Source of the DNA: Nanohaloarchaea archaeon PL-Br10_U2g5
Lineage (GTDB): Archaea; Halobacteriota; Halobacteria; Halobacteriales; Haloferacaceae
Reading direction: 5' to 3'
NCBI GenBank assembly: GCA_001564205.1
Contig: LKMY01000012.1
Span: 1-19,134 of the forward strand
DNA length: 19,134 nt
Part shown: positions 1-8,500 of the stretch, one piece after another
How positions within the stretch are numbered: the stretch's first letter is position 1
How the letters are laid out: each line of letters begins with the position of its first letter
Translations under genes and position numbers: made by a program
The notes under the pieces: model-generated
What the model was told of the DNA's origin: nothing
The model's input: only the letters and a program-made list of their open reading frames with translations
The model's database searches: none

Positions 1-19
1 CTCGCGAGCGGGGTAAGGG

Positions 20-49
20 TTTATATATAAAACCGCGGCCACCCACGCC
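20..49 (+). promoter_or_regulatory. Leaderless promoter of the secretion operon, with CCGCGGCCA element
   Basis: A TATA box, TTTATATA, occupies 20-27 and continues AT-rich to 32. This is -30 to -23 from the ATG at 50, the normal spacing for a haloarchaeal leaderless transcript starting at or next to the ATG. There is no Shine-Dalgarno sequence. Between TATA and ATG lies CCGCGGCCA at 33-41 (-17 to -9). The same element at the same distance occurs in the internal promoter at 3837-3866. The TATA call is direct reading; a regulatory role for the 9-mer is inference. Confidence 0.75.
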
Positions 50-2008
50 ATGAGCTTCGATCTCCCCTCGTTTTCGAGGATCACGGGACAGGACATCTCA
101 GTTCAGTCGCTCCCATGGACGGCCGGAGAGCCGGGTGACTGTCGATGCGACCCGTCGTTCAGAGAGCCGATCGGAACGGGTGTCGACGACCGCGTCGTGC
201 TTTCGGTCGACGCGGACGACTGCCCGGGACGGGGCGATCTGGCCGCTAGTTCGGAGTGTCTGGCGACAGTGATCAAGACGTTGACCGAACGAGACGCCGA
301 CGTGATCAGGACGCGACACGAGGGGAGAGAACGGGCATACACTGGCCGAGCCGCGGCGTGTCTTATCGCTGCCGGACGGTTTCGGGAGCAGGTCAGGTTC
401 CACGAGACGCGGCTTGCGGACCGCGTAACGCGTGACCCCGTTGGAGCCGCTCGGGAAGCGAGCGGCCGCAGCGGACCACCGAGCCGGATCGTCGCGGAGA
501 CCGGGCTCGCCGAAGTCGTTGCCGGCACAGAAGAGACCACAGACGTGGTGCGACCACACGTCGGTCCGACGATCGCTTCCACCCGTGTCGCAACGGAACC
601 GCCGCCGAAAGCCGTGCTCGCCGACAGTTGGGAGATCGACACGGGAGCAACCGTTCGGCTGTACGACGGTGCCGCACCGCTTCGGACGTACCAGCTCACG
701 CCACCGTCGGCACGGCTCGACGATGACGCGATCGCGCGTCTCGCAGCCGCTAAAACCCGACTCCTCGATGATCCGTGCGGTGGTGACAGAGCCCCAGGGA
801 GAGCCGTACGAGCGGTTGCAGAGCGCGGAGATCCAGTGTCCACGCTGAGCGAAGTGCTCGGCCGTCACACGCACGGCTACGGTGCATTAGAGCACGTGTT
901 CGCGGACGATCGGGTGAGCGACGCGACGCTATCTGCGCCCGTCACCGAGAATCCCCTTCGGGTCGTCGTCGACGGGGAGCGCTGCCGGACGAATGTCAGA
1001 CTCCCTCCTGAAGGGGCAGCCACACTGGCCTCTCGGCTCAGACGAACGAGCGGTCGTGGGTTTTCACGCGCGAGTCCGACACTCGATGCCACGCTCGACG
1101 CCGAGGGCGGACGGGTGCGGGTCGCCGCGACGACGGACCCGGCCAGCGATGGGCTCTCGTTCACCTTCCGGCGCGGAGACCCGGAGGCGTGGACGCTCTC
1201 TCGGCTCGTGAACGTCGAGACGATGACGCCGCAGGCCGCCGGGCTGCTCTCGGTTGCCGTGGAGCGCGGCGTGACCGGGATCGTTGCCGGCGGTCGGGGT
1301 GCCGGGAAGACGACCGCTCTCGGATCGCTCCTGTGGGAGCTCCCCGCGGAGACGCGGTCGATACTGATCGAGGACACGCCTGAACTCCCAGCGGCAGCGC
1401 TCACCGCCGTCGGACGCGACACGCAGCGCCTTCGAGTCGGAGACGGCGCAGAGCTACCGCCGAGCGAGGCTGTTCGAACGGCGCTCCGGCTCGGTGGCGG
1501 CGCGATCGTTGTGGGAGAAGTTCGCGGTGAGGAAGCGCAAGCGCTGTACGAGGCGATGCGCGTCGGTGCGGCCGGTGAGACGGTGCTCGGGACGGTACAC
1601 GGAGAGGACCCCGCTGCGGTCCAGGAACGAGTCGTCACCGATTTCGGCGTCTCGTCGGCCTCGTTCGCCGCGACCGACTTGATCGTCGTTCTCGATCGCC
1701 ACCGGGTCGATACGATTGTTGAAGTGGTCGGTCACGATGATGAACCCGCGTTCGAGCCGCTGTTTGAACGGACGGGTGACGGGTTAGTCGCGACGGGACG
1801 AGTTGATCGCGGCGAGAGCCGCCTCATCGGTGGTCTCGCTGCGGCGGGAGAGTCGTATGCGGCCGTGAGAGAGGCGATCGGGCGCCGGACGGAACGGGTC
1901 GAGGACGCCGTGGCTACCGGTCGAATCACCCCGGAGCAGTATCTCTGTGAGGAACGGACCAACGGCAGTGACTCTCGTGAGATCGCTCTGGGCGGTGACA
2001 CACGGTGA
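50..2008 (+). CDS. Type II/IV secretion-pilus assembly ATPase (PilB/TadA family)
   Basis: This is a cytoplasmic hexameric ATPase of the GspE/PilB/TadA/VirB11 superfamily. Such proteins power assembly of type IV pilus-like filaments through a PilC-type membrane platform. The 652-residue protein has a haloarchaea-type N-terminal domain (about 1-270), then a secretion ATPase core. Walker A is GGRGAGKT at 414-421. Walker B-type AIVVGEVRGEE lies at about 485-495, and the His box (TVHGED) at about 517-522. An acidic ILIEDTPEL segment lies in between. The N-terminal domain carries Cys31, Cys33, Cys58 and Cys70, a possible metal site. The ATG at 50 is chosen because a TATA box sits at -30 to -23. The stop overlaps the next start by 4 nt (GTGA), so it heads the operon. 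The ATPase call is secure; the filament type and any partner pilin are unknown. Confidence 0.93.
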   Translation: MSFDLPSFSRITGQDISVQSLPWTAGEPGDCRCDPSFREPIGTGVDDRVVLSVDADDCPGRGDLAASSECLATVIKTLTERDADVIRTRHEGRERAYTGRAAACLIAAGRFREQVRFHETRLADRVTRDPVGAAREASGRSGPPSRIVAETGLAEVVAGTEETTDVVRPHVGPTIASTRVATEPPPKAVLADSWEIDTGATVRLYDGAAPLRTYQLTPPSARLDDDAIARLAAAKTRLLDDPCGGDRAPGRAVRAVAERGDPVSTLSEVLGRHTHGYGALEHVFADDRVSDATLSAPVTENPLRVVVDGERCRTNVRLPPEGAATLASRLRRTSGRGFSRASPTLDATLDAEGGRVRVAATTDPASDGLSFTFRRGDPEAWTLSRLVNVETMTPQAAGLLSVAVERGVTGIVAGGRGAGKTTALGSLLWELPAETRSILIEDTPELPAAALTAVGRDTQRLRVGDGAELPPSEAVRTALRLGGGAIVVGEVRGEEAQALYEAMRVGAAGETVLGTVHGEDPAAVQERVVTDFGVSSASFAATDLIVVLDRHRVDTIVEVVGHDDEPAFEPLFERTGDGLVATGRVDRGESRLIGGLAAAGESYAAVREAIGRRTERVEDAVATGRITPEQYLCEERTNGSDSREIALGGDTR

Positions 2009-2820
2009 CCGACCAGATGGAGGCCTCAGGCGAACCGTTCGGACAGGAACCGATCGATGACTCGGAAGCGTCGTCAGAGCTGCGCCGCGCGGTCGCGTTC
2101 CTCGGCTGGGACCTCACTGTCGACTGGATCGTCGAGACGGGATATCGAATCGGGATCGGATTCGGGCTCGGCTGTGCCGTCCTCGTCTCGCTCGTCGGCG
2201 GTCCCGTTCCCGGACTGCTGGCCGGATTGGCCGGGGGGATCACTGCGACGCACATCGTCCACCGCGGACCGGTCTGGATCGCCTCCCTTCGACGGACGCG
2301 TGCGCTCGGTGCTGCGCCCGGGCTTGTTGGGCGACTCGTGTTGCGGATGCGGTTGGATCCCTCAACTGAGCGGGCCGTCCGCTTCGCCGCTCGGACCGGC
2401 GACGGACCGCTGACGGAGGGATTGGCCCGTCACCAGCGCGGAACCGCCGACGGACCGACGAGCGGACTTCGGACGTTCGCTCGCGAATGGCAACCCTGGT
2501 TTCCGGCTATCGACCGGGCCGCCGCGCTCGTCCGAACGGCTGCGTCGGCGCCGCCGGAGCGACGGGGGCGTTGTCTGGACCGTGCTCTCGATGCGACGAT
2601 CGCCGGTGCAACCGACCGGCTTGCAGCGTTCGTCGGTGACGTGCGGGCTCCCGTCTCAGCGCTGTACGCCTTCGGCGTGCTCCTTCCGCTGGCACTGATC
2701 GCCCTGCTCCCCGCGGCTGCCGCGGCCGGTGTTCCGGTCGGACCTGAAGCGATCGCAGGGATCTACCTCGTCGCGCTACCGCTCGGGCTGATCGCGGCGT
2801 CGACATGGCTGCTCTCCTAG
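2005..2820 (+). CDS. Type II secretion F-domain membrane platform protein, N-terminal half (PilC/TadB-like)
   Basis: This is an inner-membrane platform protein that would couple the ATPase to filament assembly. The 271 residues show a polar N-terminus and a hydrophobic pair at about 49-64 and 66-84. A cytoplasmic helical middle carries the typical F-domain arrangement, and a second hydrophobic pair lies at about 219-242 and 248-269. The GTG start at 2005 overlaps the ATPase stop (GTGA), indicating translational coupling. It ends in TAG at 2818-2820. The next ORF continues in the same frame six nucleotides later, so together they match the size of one two-domain PilC (about 600 residues). The T2SF assignment rests on topology, size and position beside the ATPase; individual sequence motifs of this family are weak. 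Confidence 0.82.
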   Translation: MTDQMEASGEPFGQEPIDDSEASSELRRAVAFLGWDLTVDWIVETGYRIGIGFGLGCAVLVSLVGGPVPGLLAGLAGGITATHIVHRGPVWIASLRRTRALGAAPGLVGRLVLRMRLDPSTERAVRFAARTGDGPLTEGLARHQRGTADGPTSGLRTFAREWQPWFPAIDRAAALVRTAASAPPERRGRCLDRALDATIAGATDRLAAFVGDVRAPVSALYAFGVLLPLALIALLPAAAAAGVPVGPEAIAGIYLVALPLGLIAASTWLLS

Positions 2821-2826
2821 CGGCCG

Positions 2827-3819
2827 GTGGCGTTTCCACCACCGTCGATCAACCGTGACCACCCGAATATCGACGGGCGAACACCGCATGCTGTCGTCGC
2901 TGGGATGACCTCTGGAATAATCGCGGCTGCCGGCACCGCATGGATCGTCGCCGGGTGGGCGGCGCCGGTGGCCGCTATCGGTGTCGGGCTCGGTACCGCC
3001 CTGCTCGTCGACGTTCGACAACGCCGGGCAGTGTTATCGGAGATCAGGGCCGTCGAACGGGGGCTTCCGGACGCAATGACGGTGATCGGCGGCGACGTTG
3101 CAGAAGGCGTTGCCGTCGAAACTGCCGTTGCGAACGCCGGGAAGCGACTCGACGGCGCGACCGGAGACGTATTCGAGCGGGCCGGACGTCGGAGCGAAAC
3201 GCTCCGTGTCGGTGTCCGTGAGGCGTTTCTCGGACGGGGCGGTCCGGCCGTATCGGTTCCATCACCACGGGTCCGCGGTACAATCGCACTGCTCGCCGTC
3301 GCCGCGAGAGAGGGTCGACCGGCGGGGGACGTGCTTCTCGAACTGGCGGACCAGCTGGAGGCCCTTCGAGAGCTGGAAGGGGACGCGCGTCGCCAGCTCG
3401 CGACGGTAACGGGGACGCTAACGAACACGGCTGCGGTGTTCGCACCGCTTGTTGGGGGTGCGACAGTCGCACTCGCAACCGGAATCGGTGCGGCCGACGT
3501 CAGCGGAATGGGAGCCGAGGCGACGGCGAGCGCTGACGCAGTCGGGCTCGGTGGTGCTGGAGGGAACGAAGCGGCCGGCGAATCCATCGGCACTGACGGA
3601 TCTGACGAAGCGGGGAGTTCCGGACCGCTCTCTGTCCCGGTTCTCGGACAGATCGTCGGCGCGTACGTGTTGCTCCTCGCGGCACTGCTCACCGCGCTGG
3701 CGACCGGCCTGGAACGAGGGTTCGACCGGACGCTCGTGATGTACCGCGTCGGGATCGCGTTGCCGACCGCCGCCGCAACGTACCTCGTCGCATTCGTCGG
3801 AGCCGGACTACTCTTGTGA
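2827..3819 (+). CDS. Type II secretion F-domain membrane platform protein, C-terminal half (PilC/TadC-like)
   Basis: This is the second platform subunit, 330 residues if started at GTG 2827. Hydrophobic pairs lie at about 24-43 and 45-61. A cytoplasmic F domain follows, beginning with LPDAMTVIGGDVAEGVAVE at about 80-98, which resembles the conserved LP...GLSLEEA helix of the family. Further hydrophobic segments lie at about 198-221, 273-297 and 308-330. A Gly/Ala/Ser-rich loop of roughly 50 residues (about 222-270) between membrane segments is longer than usual. It is in frame with the preceding gene across one TAG. No Shine-Dalgarno is seen before GTG 2827; ATG 2905, right before the first membrane helix, is an alternative start. 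It ends 48 nt before the next gene's preferred ATG. Confidence 0.82.
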   Translation: MAFPPPSINRDHPNIDGRTPHAVVAGMTSGIIAAAGTAWIVAGWAAPVAAIGVGLGTALLVDVRQRRAVLSEIRAVERGLPDAMTVIGGDVAEGVAVETAVANAGKRLDGATGDVFERAGRRSETLRVGVREAFLGRGGPAVSVPSPRVRGTIALLAVAAREGRPAGDVLLELADQLEALRELEGDARRQLATVTGTLTNTAAVFAPLVGGATVALATGIGAADVSGMGAEATASADAVGLGGAGGNEAAGESIGTDGSDEAGSSGPLSVPVLGQIVGAYVLLLAALLTALATGLERGFDRTLVMYRVGIALPTAAATYLVAFVGAGLLL

Positions 3820-3836
3820 ACCATGCACGGCGATCT

Positions 3837-3866
3837 TTTAAATACGAAGCCGCGGCCAACCGGCCC
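3837..3866 (+). promoter_or_regulatory. Internal leaderless promoter with the same CCGCGGCCA element
   Basis: TTTAAATA at 3837-3844 is at -30 to -23 from ATG 3867, and CCGCGGCCA at 3850-3858 is at -17 to -9. Both the TATA offset and the 9-mer offset equal those of the promoter at 20-49. The site lies just after the second platform gene and would let the four downstream genes be transcribed separately but under the same control. The sequence match is directly seen; activity is inferred. Confidence 0.65.
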
Positions 3867-4355
3867 ATGTTCGAGACCCACCTCGACGCGACGTACGCGT
3901 GGCTCGGCCTCGCGCTTGTGAGCGTTGCGACGGCCGGCGTCGCCGCTGCACTGCCGGCCTCACCGCCGCCGGACGCGAACGGTGTCGCACAGACGATCGA
4001 CTCGGTCGCCGACGGTACGCATCCGGCGACGGCCGAACACGGACTCGCTGCAACCCGAATTCGCCTCACGACTCGGTCTGTGACGCTTGACGGGAGCGGC
4101 GGGACGGCCCGAGCGACGCTTCATGGGCCTCGAATCGCGCCCGTCTCGCCGGCTGACGGAGGCGGATCGGCCGAAGCTGATCTTCGACGCGTTCTCGACG
4201 GTGTGCCGCCGACTGCCGCGTTCGAGGATCCCGGGTCGTTCGCGGCGGCCGTCGAGCGCGCGCGAACCACTGATCACGAGTGGCGTCTGGCCCCGGAGCG
4301 GCTCACCGTGAGGCAGGTTCATTATGAGGGAGTCCATGTCACGCTCGTCGGGTGA
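3867..4355 (+). CDS. Single-pass membrane protein of the secretion operon (DUF7283-like, function unknown)
   Basis: The protein has 162 residues from ATG 3867. A short N-terminus is followed by one hydrophobic segment at about 12-29 (WLGLALVSVATAGVAAAL), then PASPPPDANG and a soluble, presumably extracytoplasmic domain with beta-type repeats of Arg/Thr/Val. No catalytic motif is seen. From memory of haloarchaeal annotations this fits the DUF7283 group that accompanies PilB/PilC operons; that family number should be checked. The ATG is favoured because a TATA box sits at -30 with the CCGCGGCCA element behind it. An in-frame GTG at 3816 overlaps the previous stop (GTGA) and would add 17 residues with no membrane character, so a coupled longer form is possible. 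The 3' end overlaps the next gene by about 20-32 nt. Confidence 0.75.
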   Translation: MFETHLDATYAWLGLALVSVATAGVAAALPASPPPDANGVAQTIDSVADGTHPATAEHGLAATRIRLTTRSVTLDGSGGTARATLHGPRIAPVSPADGGGSAEADLRRVLDGVPPTAAFEDPGSFAAAVERARTTDHEWRLAPERLTVRQVHYEGVHVTLVG

Positions 4356-4761
4356 GCGGCTCCTCGCCGAGGATCGCGCCGCGGTCGAACCGATCGCAGC
4401 GCTCGTCGCGGTATTAGCCGTCGGAGCGGCACTCGGCCTGTATACCGTCGCTCTCGACGACGCGGCGCCCGATCGCGACCGGCCGACAGCCGAAGGGACG
4501 CTCGATCGCCTCGAACCGGTGGTGACCACTGGTGGAGTTACCGAGCCAGAGCGGCTACACGATATCGATGCGTTCCGGTTCGCAACAGTCGTCGAAATCG
4601 AAGCGGACGGCGAGGTGTGGCGAGTCGCGTCAGGCGAGAATTTTGAACGGGAGTCGCTCCGGGAGCCGGAGACGGCCGCCGTTGCCGAGCGGACGGTCAC
4701 GGTCCGCGTCGAGCCGGGGCGAAACGCTCGAGGCACCCTTCGAGTGGTGGTACAACGATGA
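4336..4761 (+). CDS. Pilin-like single-pass protein of the secretion operon (DUF7285-like)
   Basis: This small protein has 141 residues from ATG 4336. Basic and acidic residues are followed by AEDRAAVEPIAAL and a hydrophobic helix at about 19-40, ending LGLYTVAL. That layout resembles class III signal peptides of archaeal pilins, where a charged segment and Ala/Gly cleavage site precede the filament-forming helix and an early Glu is conserved. The remainder is an acidic beta-rich domain ending in TVTVRVEP...TLRVVVQR. Cleavage by a PibD-type peptidase after Ala15 is a guess. ATG 4324 is an alternative start giving four more residues; GGGAG at 4328-4332 lies close before ATG 4336. It overlaps both neighbours (upstream stop 4355; downstream ATGA at 4758-4761). 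I assign it to the DUF7285-type group from memory. Confidence 0.76.
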   Translation: MSRSSGERLLAEDRAAVEPIAALVAVLAVGAALGLYTVALDDAAPDRDRPTAEGTLDRLEPVVTTGGVTEPERLHDIDAFRFATVVEIEADGEVWRVASGENFERESLREPETAAVAERTVTVRVEPGRNARGTLRVVVQR

Positions 4762-5543
4762 CGAGCACTGTCCTTGACGTAACGGTGTTGTTGCTGTGTG
4801 TCTCCGCGAGCGTCGTCGCGCTCGGTGCGGCGGGAGATGGCATCGGACGCGAGGGACCGACCGCAGACGACGCTGCGGATCGCCTCGTGACAGAGACCGT
4901 GACGGTGACGTATCAGGCGCCGGCGGCGCCGAACGACACGCGAACCGTCCATTGGACTCGTGCCGAGCTACTGGCGGCTATTGCGACCGAAAGGAAGAGC
5001 GACGGCGACGGAACCGTCGGAGGTGAGCGCTTCGAATCGGATGCGAGATCGACAATCGCCGACGGATTAGGGCCACGAACGCAGATCACAGCCCATACTC
5101 CGTTGACAACGACTGATACGGAGATCGGCGGAAACCGTGACCGCGCGAACGACGAATCCCCCGAGAGCCGGACGTCACCCGAGACCGATTTCACGGCGAA
5201 TCAGCCACGGGCCACACCGGAGGAAACCCACCCGTCGGAAGACAGCACCAGTACAGCGGACACCGGTGAACAGCCGTGGTGGGGGTCTGACACGGATGGG
5301 ACACCGTGGTGGTTGGATGGGACAAAGGAAGCGCCGTGGGACTCAGAAGCAGAGGCCGATCCAGCGATGCAATCGGAACCACTGAGCGAGCCGCAATCCG
5401 ATTCGAAAGAGGCTCAAGAGCCGGTCAGTATCGGGGGCGAGCCGCCGCGGACTGCCGATGTCACGACAGCAGTCGTCACACAACCAACACCGAGCGAGTC
5501 GAAAACGACCGGTCCTGTCACAATCGTGATCAGGCGGTGGTGA
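4758..5543 (+). CDS. Single-pass membrane protein with Trp-rich repeat (DUF7284-like, function unknown)
   Basis: The protein has 261 residues. An N-terminal hydrophobic helix at about 5-23 (VLDVTVLLLCVSASVVALG) is followed by a short folded part of about 75 residues. Then comes a long Thr/Ser/Glu/Pro-rich, probably disordered stretch (about 105-250) and a final beta-type IVIRRW. Inside the linker are three spaced PW motifs: PWW at 173-175, PWW at 183-185 and PW at 193-194, with a 10-residue period. The ATG overlaps the preceding stop (ATGA), and its stop overlaps the next start (GTGA), so all three genes are coupled. The linker probably places the C-terminus away from the membrane. The DUF7284 assignment is from memory of the N-terminal pattern; no function is known to me. 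Confidence 0.75.
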   Translation: MTSTVLDVTVLLLCVSASVVALGAAGDGIGREGPTADDAADRLVTETVTVTYQAPAAPNDTRTVHWTRAELLAAIATERKSDGDGTVGGERFESDARSTIADGLGPRTQITAHTPLTTTDTEIGGNRDRANDESPESRTSPETDFTANQPRATPEETHPSEDSTSTADTGEQPWWGSDTDGTPWWLDGTKEAPWDSEAEADPAMQSEPLSEPQSDSKEAQEPVSIGGEPPRTADVTTAVVTQPTPSESKTTGPVTIVIRRW

Positions 5544-8500
5544 GGATACGTGAAGCGATCCGTCGACGGTGTCACGAGCAGTGGAGGCGTTTCGGTCGCA
5601 CTCTCGCTGCGGACGAGCGGGCACGGGTTCCGTTCGCGCTGATCGGCATCCTGCTGCTCGTGACGAGCTCTGCGTACGCCGCAGGAATCGCAGACCAAGG
5701 TCTTGTCGGAGAGGATCGAAGCGTCGAGCGGGCGGTCGAGCGTGTCGACGCAGACGCGACGACCGCACTCAGGATCGCAGCCCGAGAGGCGGCACACGAC
5801 GCGGCAACGAATCCAGTGACAAAGCCACCGGTGCAGCACAGCGAAGGGACAGCCGCCGTGCGTGAAGAATCGGCGTTCGAGGACGCGTTCCGAGTTCGAC
5901 TCGCGATCGCCGGCGGCGAGGCGTTGTCGGCGGTCGACGCTGAGGTGGACGCCGTCACCGCGACGGCGTCACTACCGACCGTTGACGATCCGAGCGAGCT
6001 GGAGGGTGCCCGAGACCGCGTTCACGTCGAGCCGATTGCAAACGGAACCGCCACGCAGGTGACGTTCGAATCGGTTGAGACGACGGCAACACGAGACGGT
6101 CGAACAGTCGCGGAGCGGACCGAGAACCGGACCGTCGTCGTGGCCGTTCCGACGTTGGCCGCCCACGAACGGACAGCGCGGTTCGAGGAGCGTCTTGACC
6201 GAGGGCCGGTGGAGGGGCCCGGGCTGGGACGCCAGATCACGGCGAGTCTCTATCCGATGACGTGGGCGCGCGGCTACGCCCAGTACGCCGGTGCACCGGT
6301 CGAAAACGTCCTCGCGAACCGGCACGTCGAGCTGTCGACGAATGCGGGAATTGTGCGAACGCAACGCGATGTCTTCGGGACGAGCGACCCGGACGCACGC
6401 GGCGGTGTTGCGCGCGCGACGGCACGAACCGGACTGACAGATCTCCTCGAACCGACCGGTGTAGACGAGGGATCATGGACCGATGCGGTCCTCGACGCAC
6501 CGACGCCGACCGCGAACGAGCCCAGTGAGTCCGTGAGCGAAGACGCGGCGTTCGATCCAGACTCGCCGGAGTCCCAACCGACAGATGACCGAACGACGGT
6601 GACAGCCGGTCACGCCGCCGACGTCGGTGCGACACAAGTTCACGAGGGTGTCGACGATATCCTCCGGAGTGCGTATCGAGTCGAAGCAAGCGTCGAGACA
6701 TCAACGTCACAAGTCGGAGACGGTGGTCGACCGACACCACCGATTCCTGAAGGCGGTCAGCGCTGGGAGTGGGAGCGCACAGATATCTCTCGCAACGAGC
6801 AGCTATCGACCGTTTCCGGGAGCGACGTTCCACAGGGGACACCAACCGGTGTCGTCGATCCTGGGAGCGACGTTTCGTTCGGTGCCGCGACGCGAGAGAT
6901 CGATGTCAAGCGTGTTGCAACCGCAGAGTGGGAGCGTGAGGTCGTGAGGCGAGCACCAAACGGGAGCGTCATCGACACAACGGTCCACCGAGCGACGACA
7001 CGAGACGAGACCACGGATCGCTATCGCGTTCGCGTGTCGGTCGCTGGACGACACGCACCGAGTGATCGCGCACCTGATCGGTCCACTGCGACGTTTGGTG
7101 CCGGTTCGATGACATCCGGACCCGACCTGCACGACACGCCTGCTGCGGCACGAACAGCGCTCAGCGCAGAGACGCGCACCGAAATCGATCGGATCGCTCG
7201 CGAAGCAGTACTGGACGGCGACGTGACTCGTTCGACGACTGTACACGGGTCGTGGACGGACGGCGACCGCGACCGCGTCGCGTCCGATGTCAGCGCGCTC
7301 GCGTCGACCGTCCGTGAGATCGAAACAGAGCCGTCGATGGAGGACGCGTCGGTCGGCGAGTCGGATCCGTACGGTGATCTCGCCGCGACGCTCCGTGACC
7401 GCCGAACGGCGCTCGTTGACGCACCGGCGACGTACGACGGCGCGACCGACCGAGCGCGAGTCGCTGCCCGAGAAGCGTATCTCGGCGCCGTTATCGCTGA
7501 ACTGGAAGCCGCTTCAAGGGATCACGAGGGCGCGACAGACGGGTTTCTCGACCGCGTGGACGACGCGTTCGATGGCCCCTCAGTCGGTGAGGTCATCGCT
7601 AGCCGGGAGGCCGCACGCGATCCCGGTACACAGACGGTTGGTGACCACGGACCCGGTGGTGCAGTGACGTTCACACCGGACGGCTCACCGGGCTATCTTC
7701 CTCGGACGACCGTAGATGGGGCGGCGATCGACGATATAAATGGAACGACGACGCGACCGCTCGCCACCCGAAACCTGAACTACGCCACCGTTCCGTACAG
7801 TGACGTATCGAGCGGAATCGTCGATCGGATTCTCGGCACGGGAGACACGGTTCGGGTGGGCACCGCCGGTCGAGCGCTACTGTTAACAGACGAGGCGTTA
7901 GACGCCGGAGACGATTCGGATCTCCGTGCAGACCGAGCGGTTCTCGCCAAGCAAGTCGAGCGCTCGCTAGACGCGGTCGACCGGGAGCTGCGAACCGATC
8001 TCAGGGAACGGACCTCGCTGTCAGGTGCAGAGCGTAATGACGTGCTCGACTCGGCTACCGCGAGCTACGACTCGACGGGAGAACGGGCGGCCGCCGTCGG
8101 AGACGGGTCGTATCCAGAACGGGTCGCCGCCGAGGCCGCAGCGGTCGGATCGCTGTCAACGGCAACCGAAGAAGCGCTTGCCGCGCAGTTGCGAGTCACG
8201 ACCCGAAACGCAGCCGAAAGAGACGCGGTTCGCGTACCGACGCGGTTCGTCGAGGAGCCGACAAGCGGGGCGCGGATGCTGCTCAGAGATCGGATGGAGG
8301 GTGCAGTCGAGGACGGTGCCACAGAGGTCGGAGAGCGGGCGGCCGAACGGTGGGCACCGAAACCGGTTCGCACCGTCGGTGCGGGGTTACCGGTCGCCCC
8401 CGTTCCGGGGTACTGGGTGACGACCGTGAACGCATGGCGTGTCCAGGTTCGCGGCGAGTATCCGCAGTTCGCGCTCCGTGCAGACGTTGGAACGCCCGAC

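Noticed and set aside
877..1638. Long minus-strand frame opposite the secretion ATPase
   Set aside because: It lies opposite clear Walker motifs; composition is Ser/Arg/Pro-rich and typical of antisense frames in high-GC haloarchaeal genes.
3960..4952. 330-codon open frame on the minus strand across the unknown secretion genes
   Set aside because: It is a shadow of GC-rich third positions. The translation is Arg/Ser-rich with no fold, while the + strand frames have membrane helices and coupled starts.
5306..5539. Upstream extension of the giant surface protein
   Set aside because: It would lie wholly inside the preceding gene, and its residues are unlike the rest. GTG 5540 gives a 4-nt overlap and a normal membrane-protein N-terminus.
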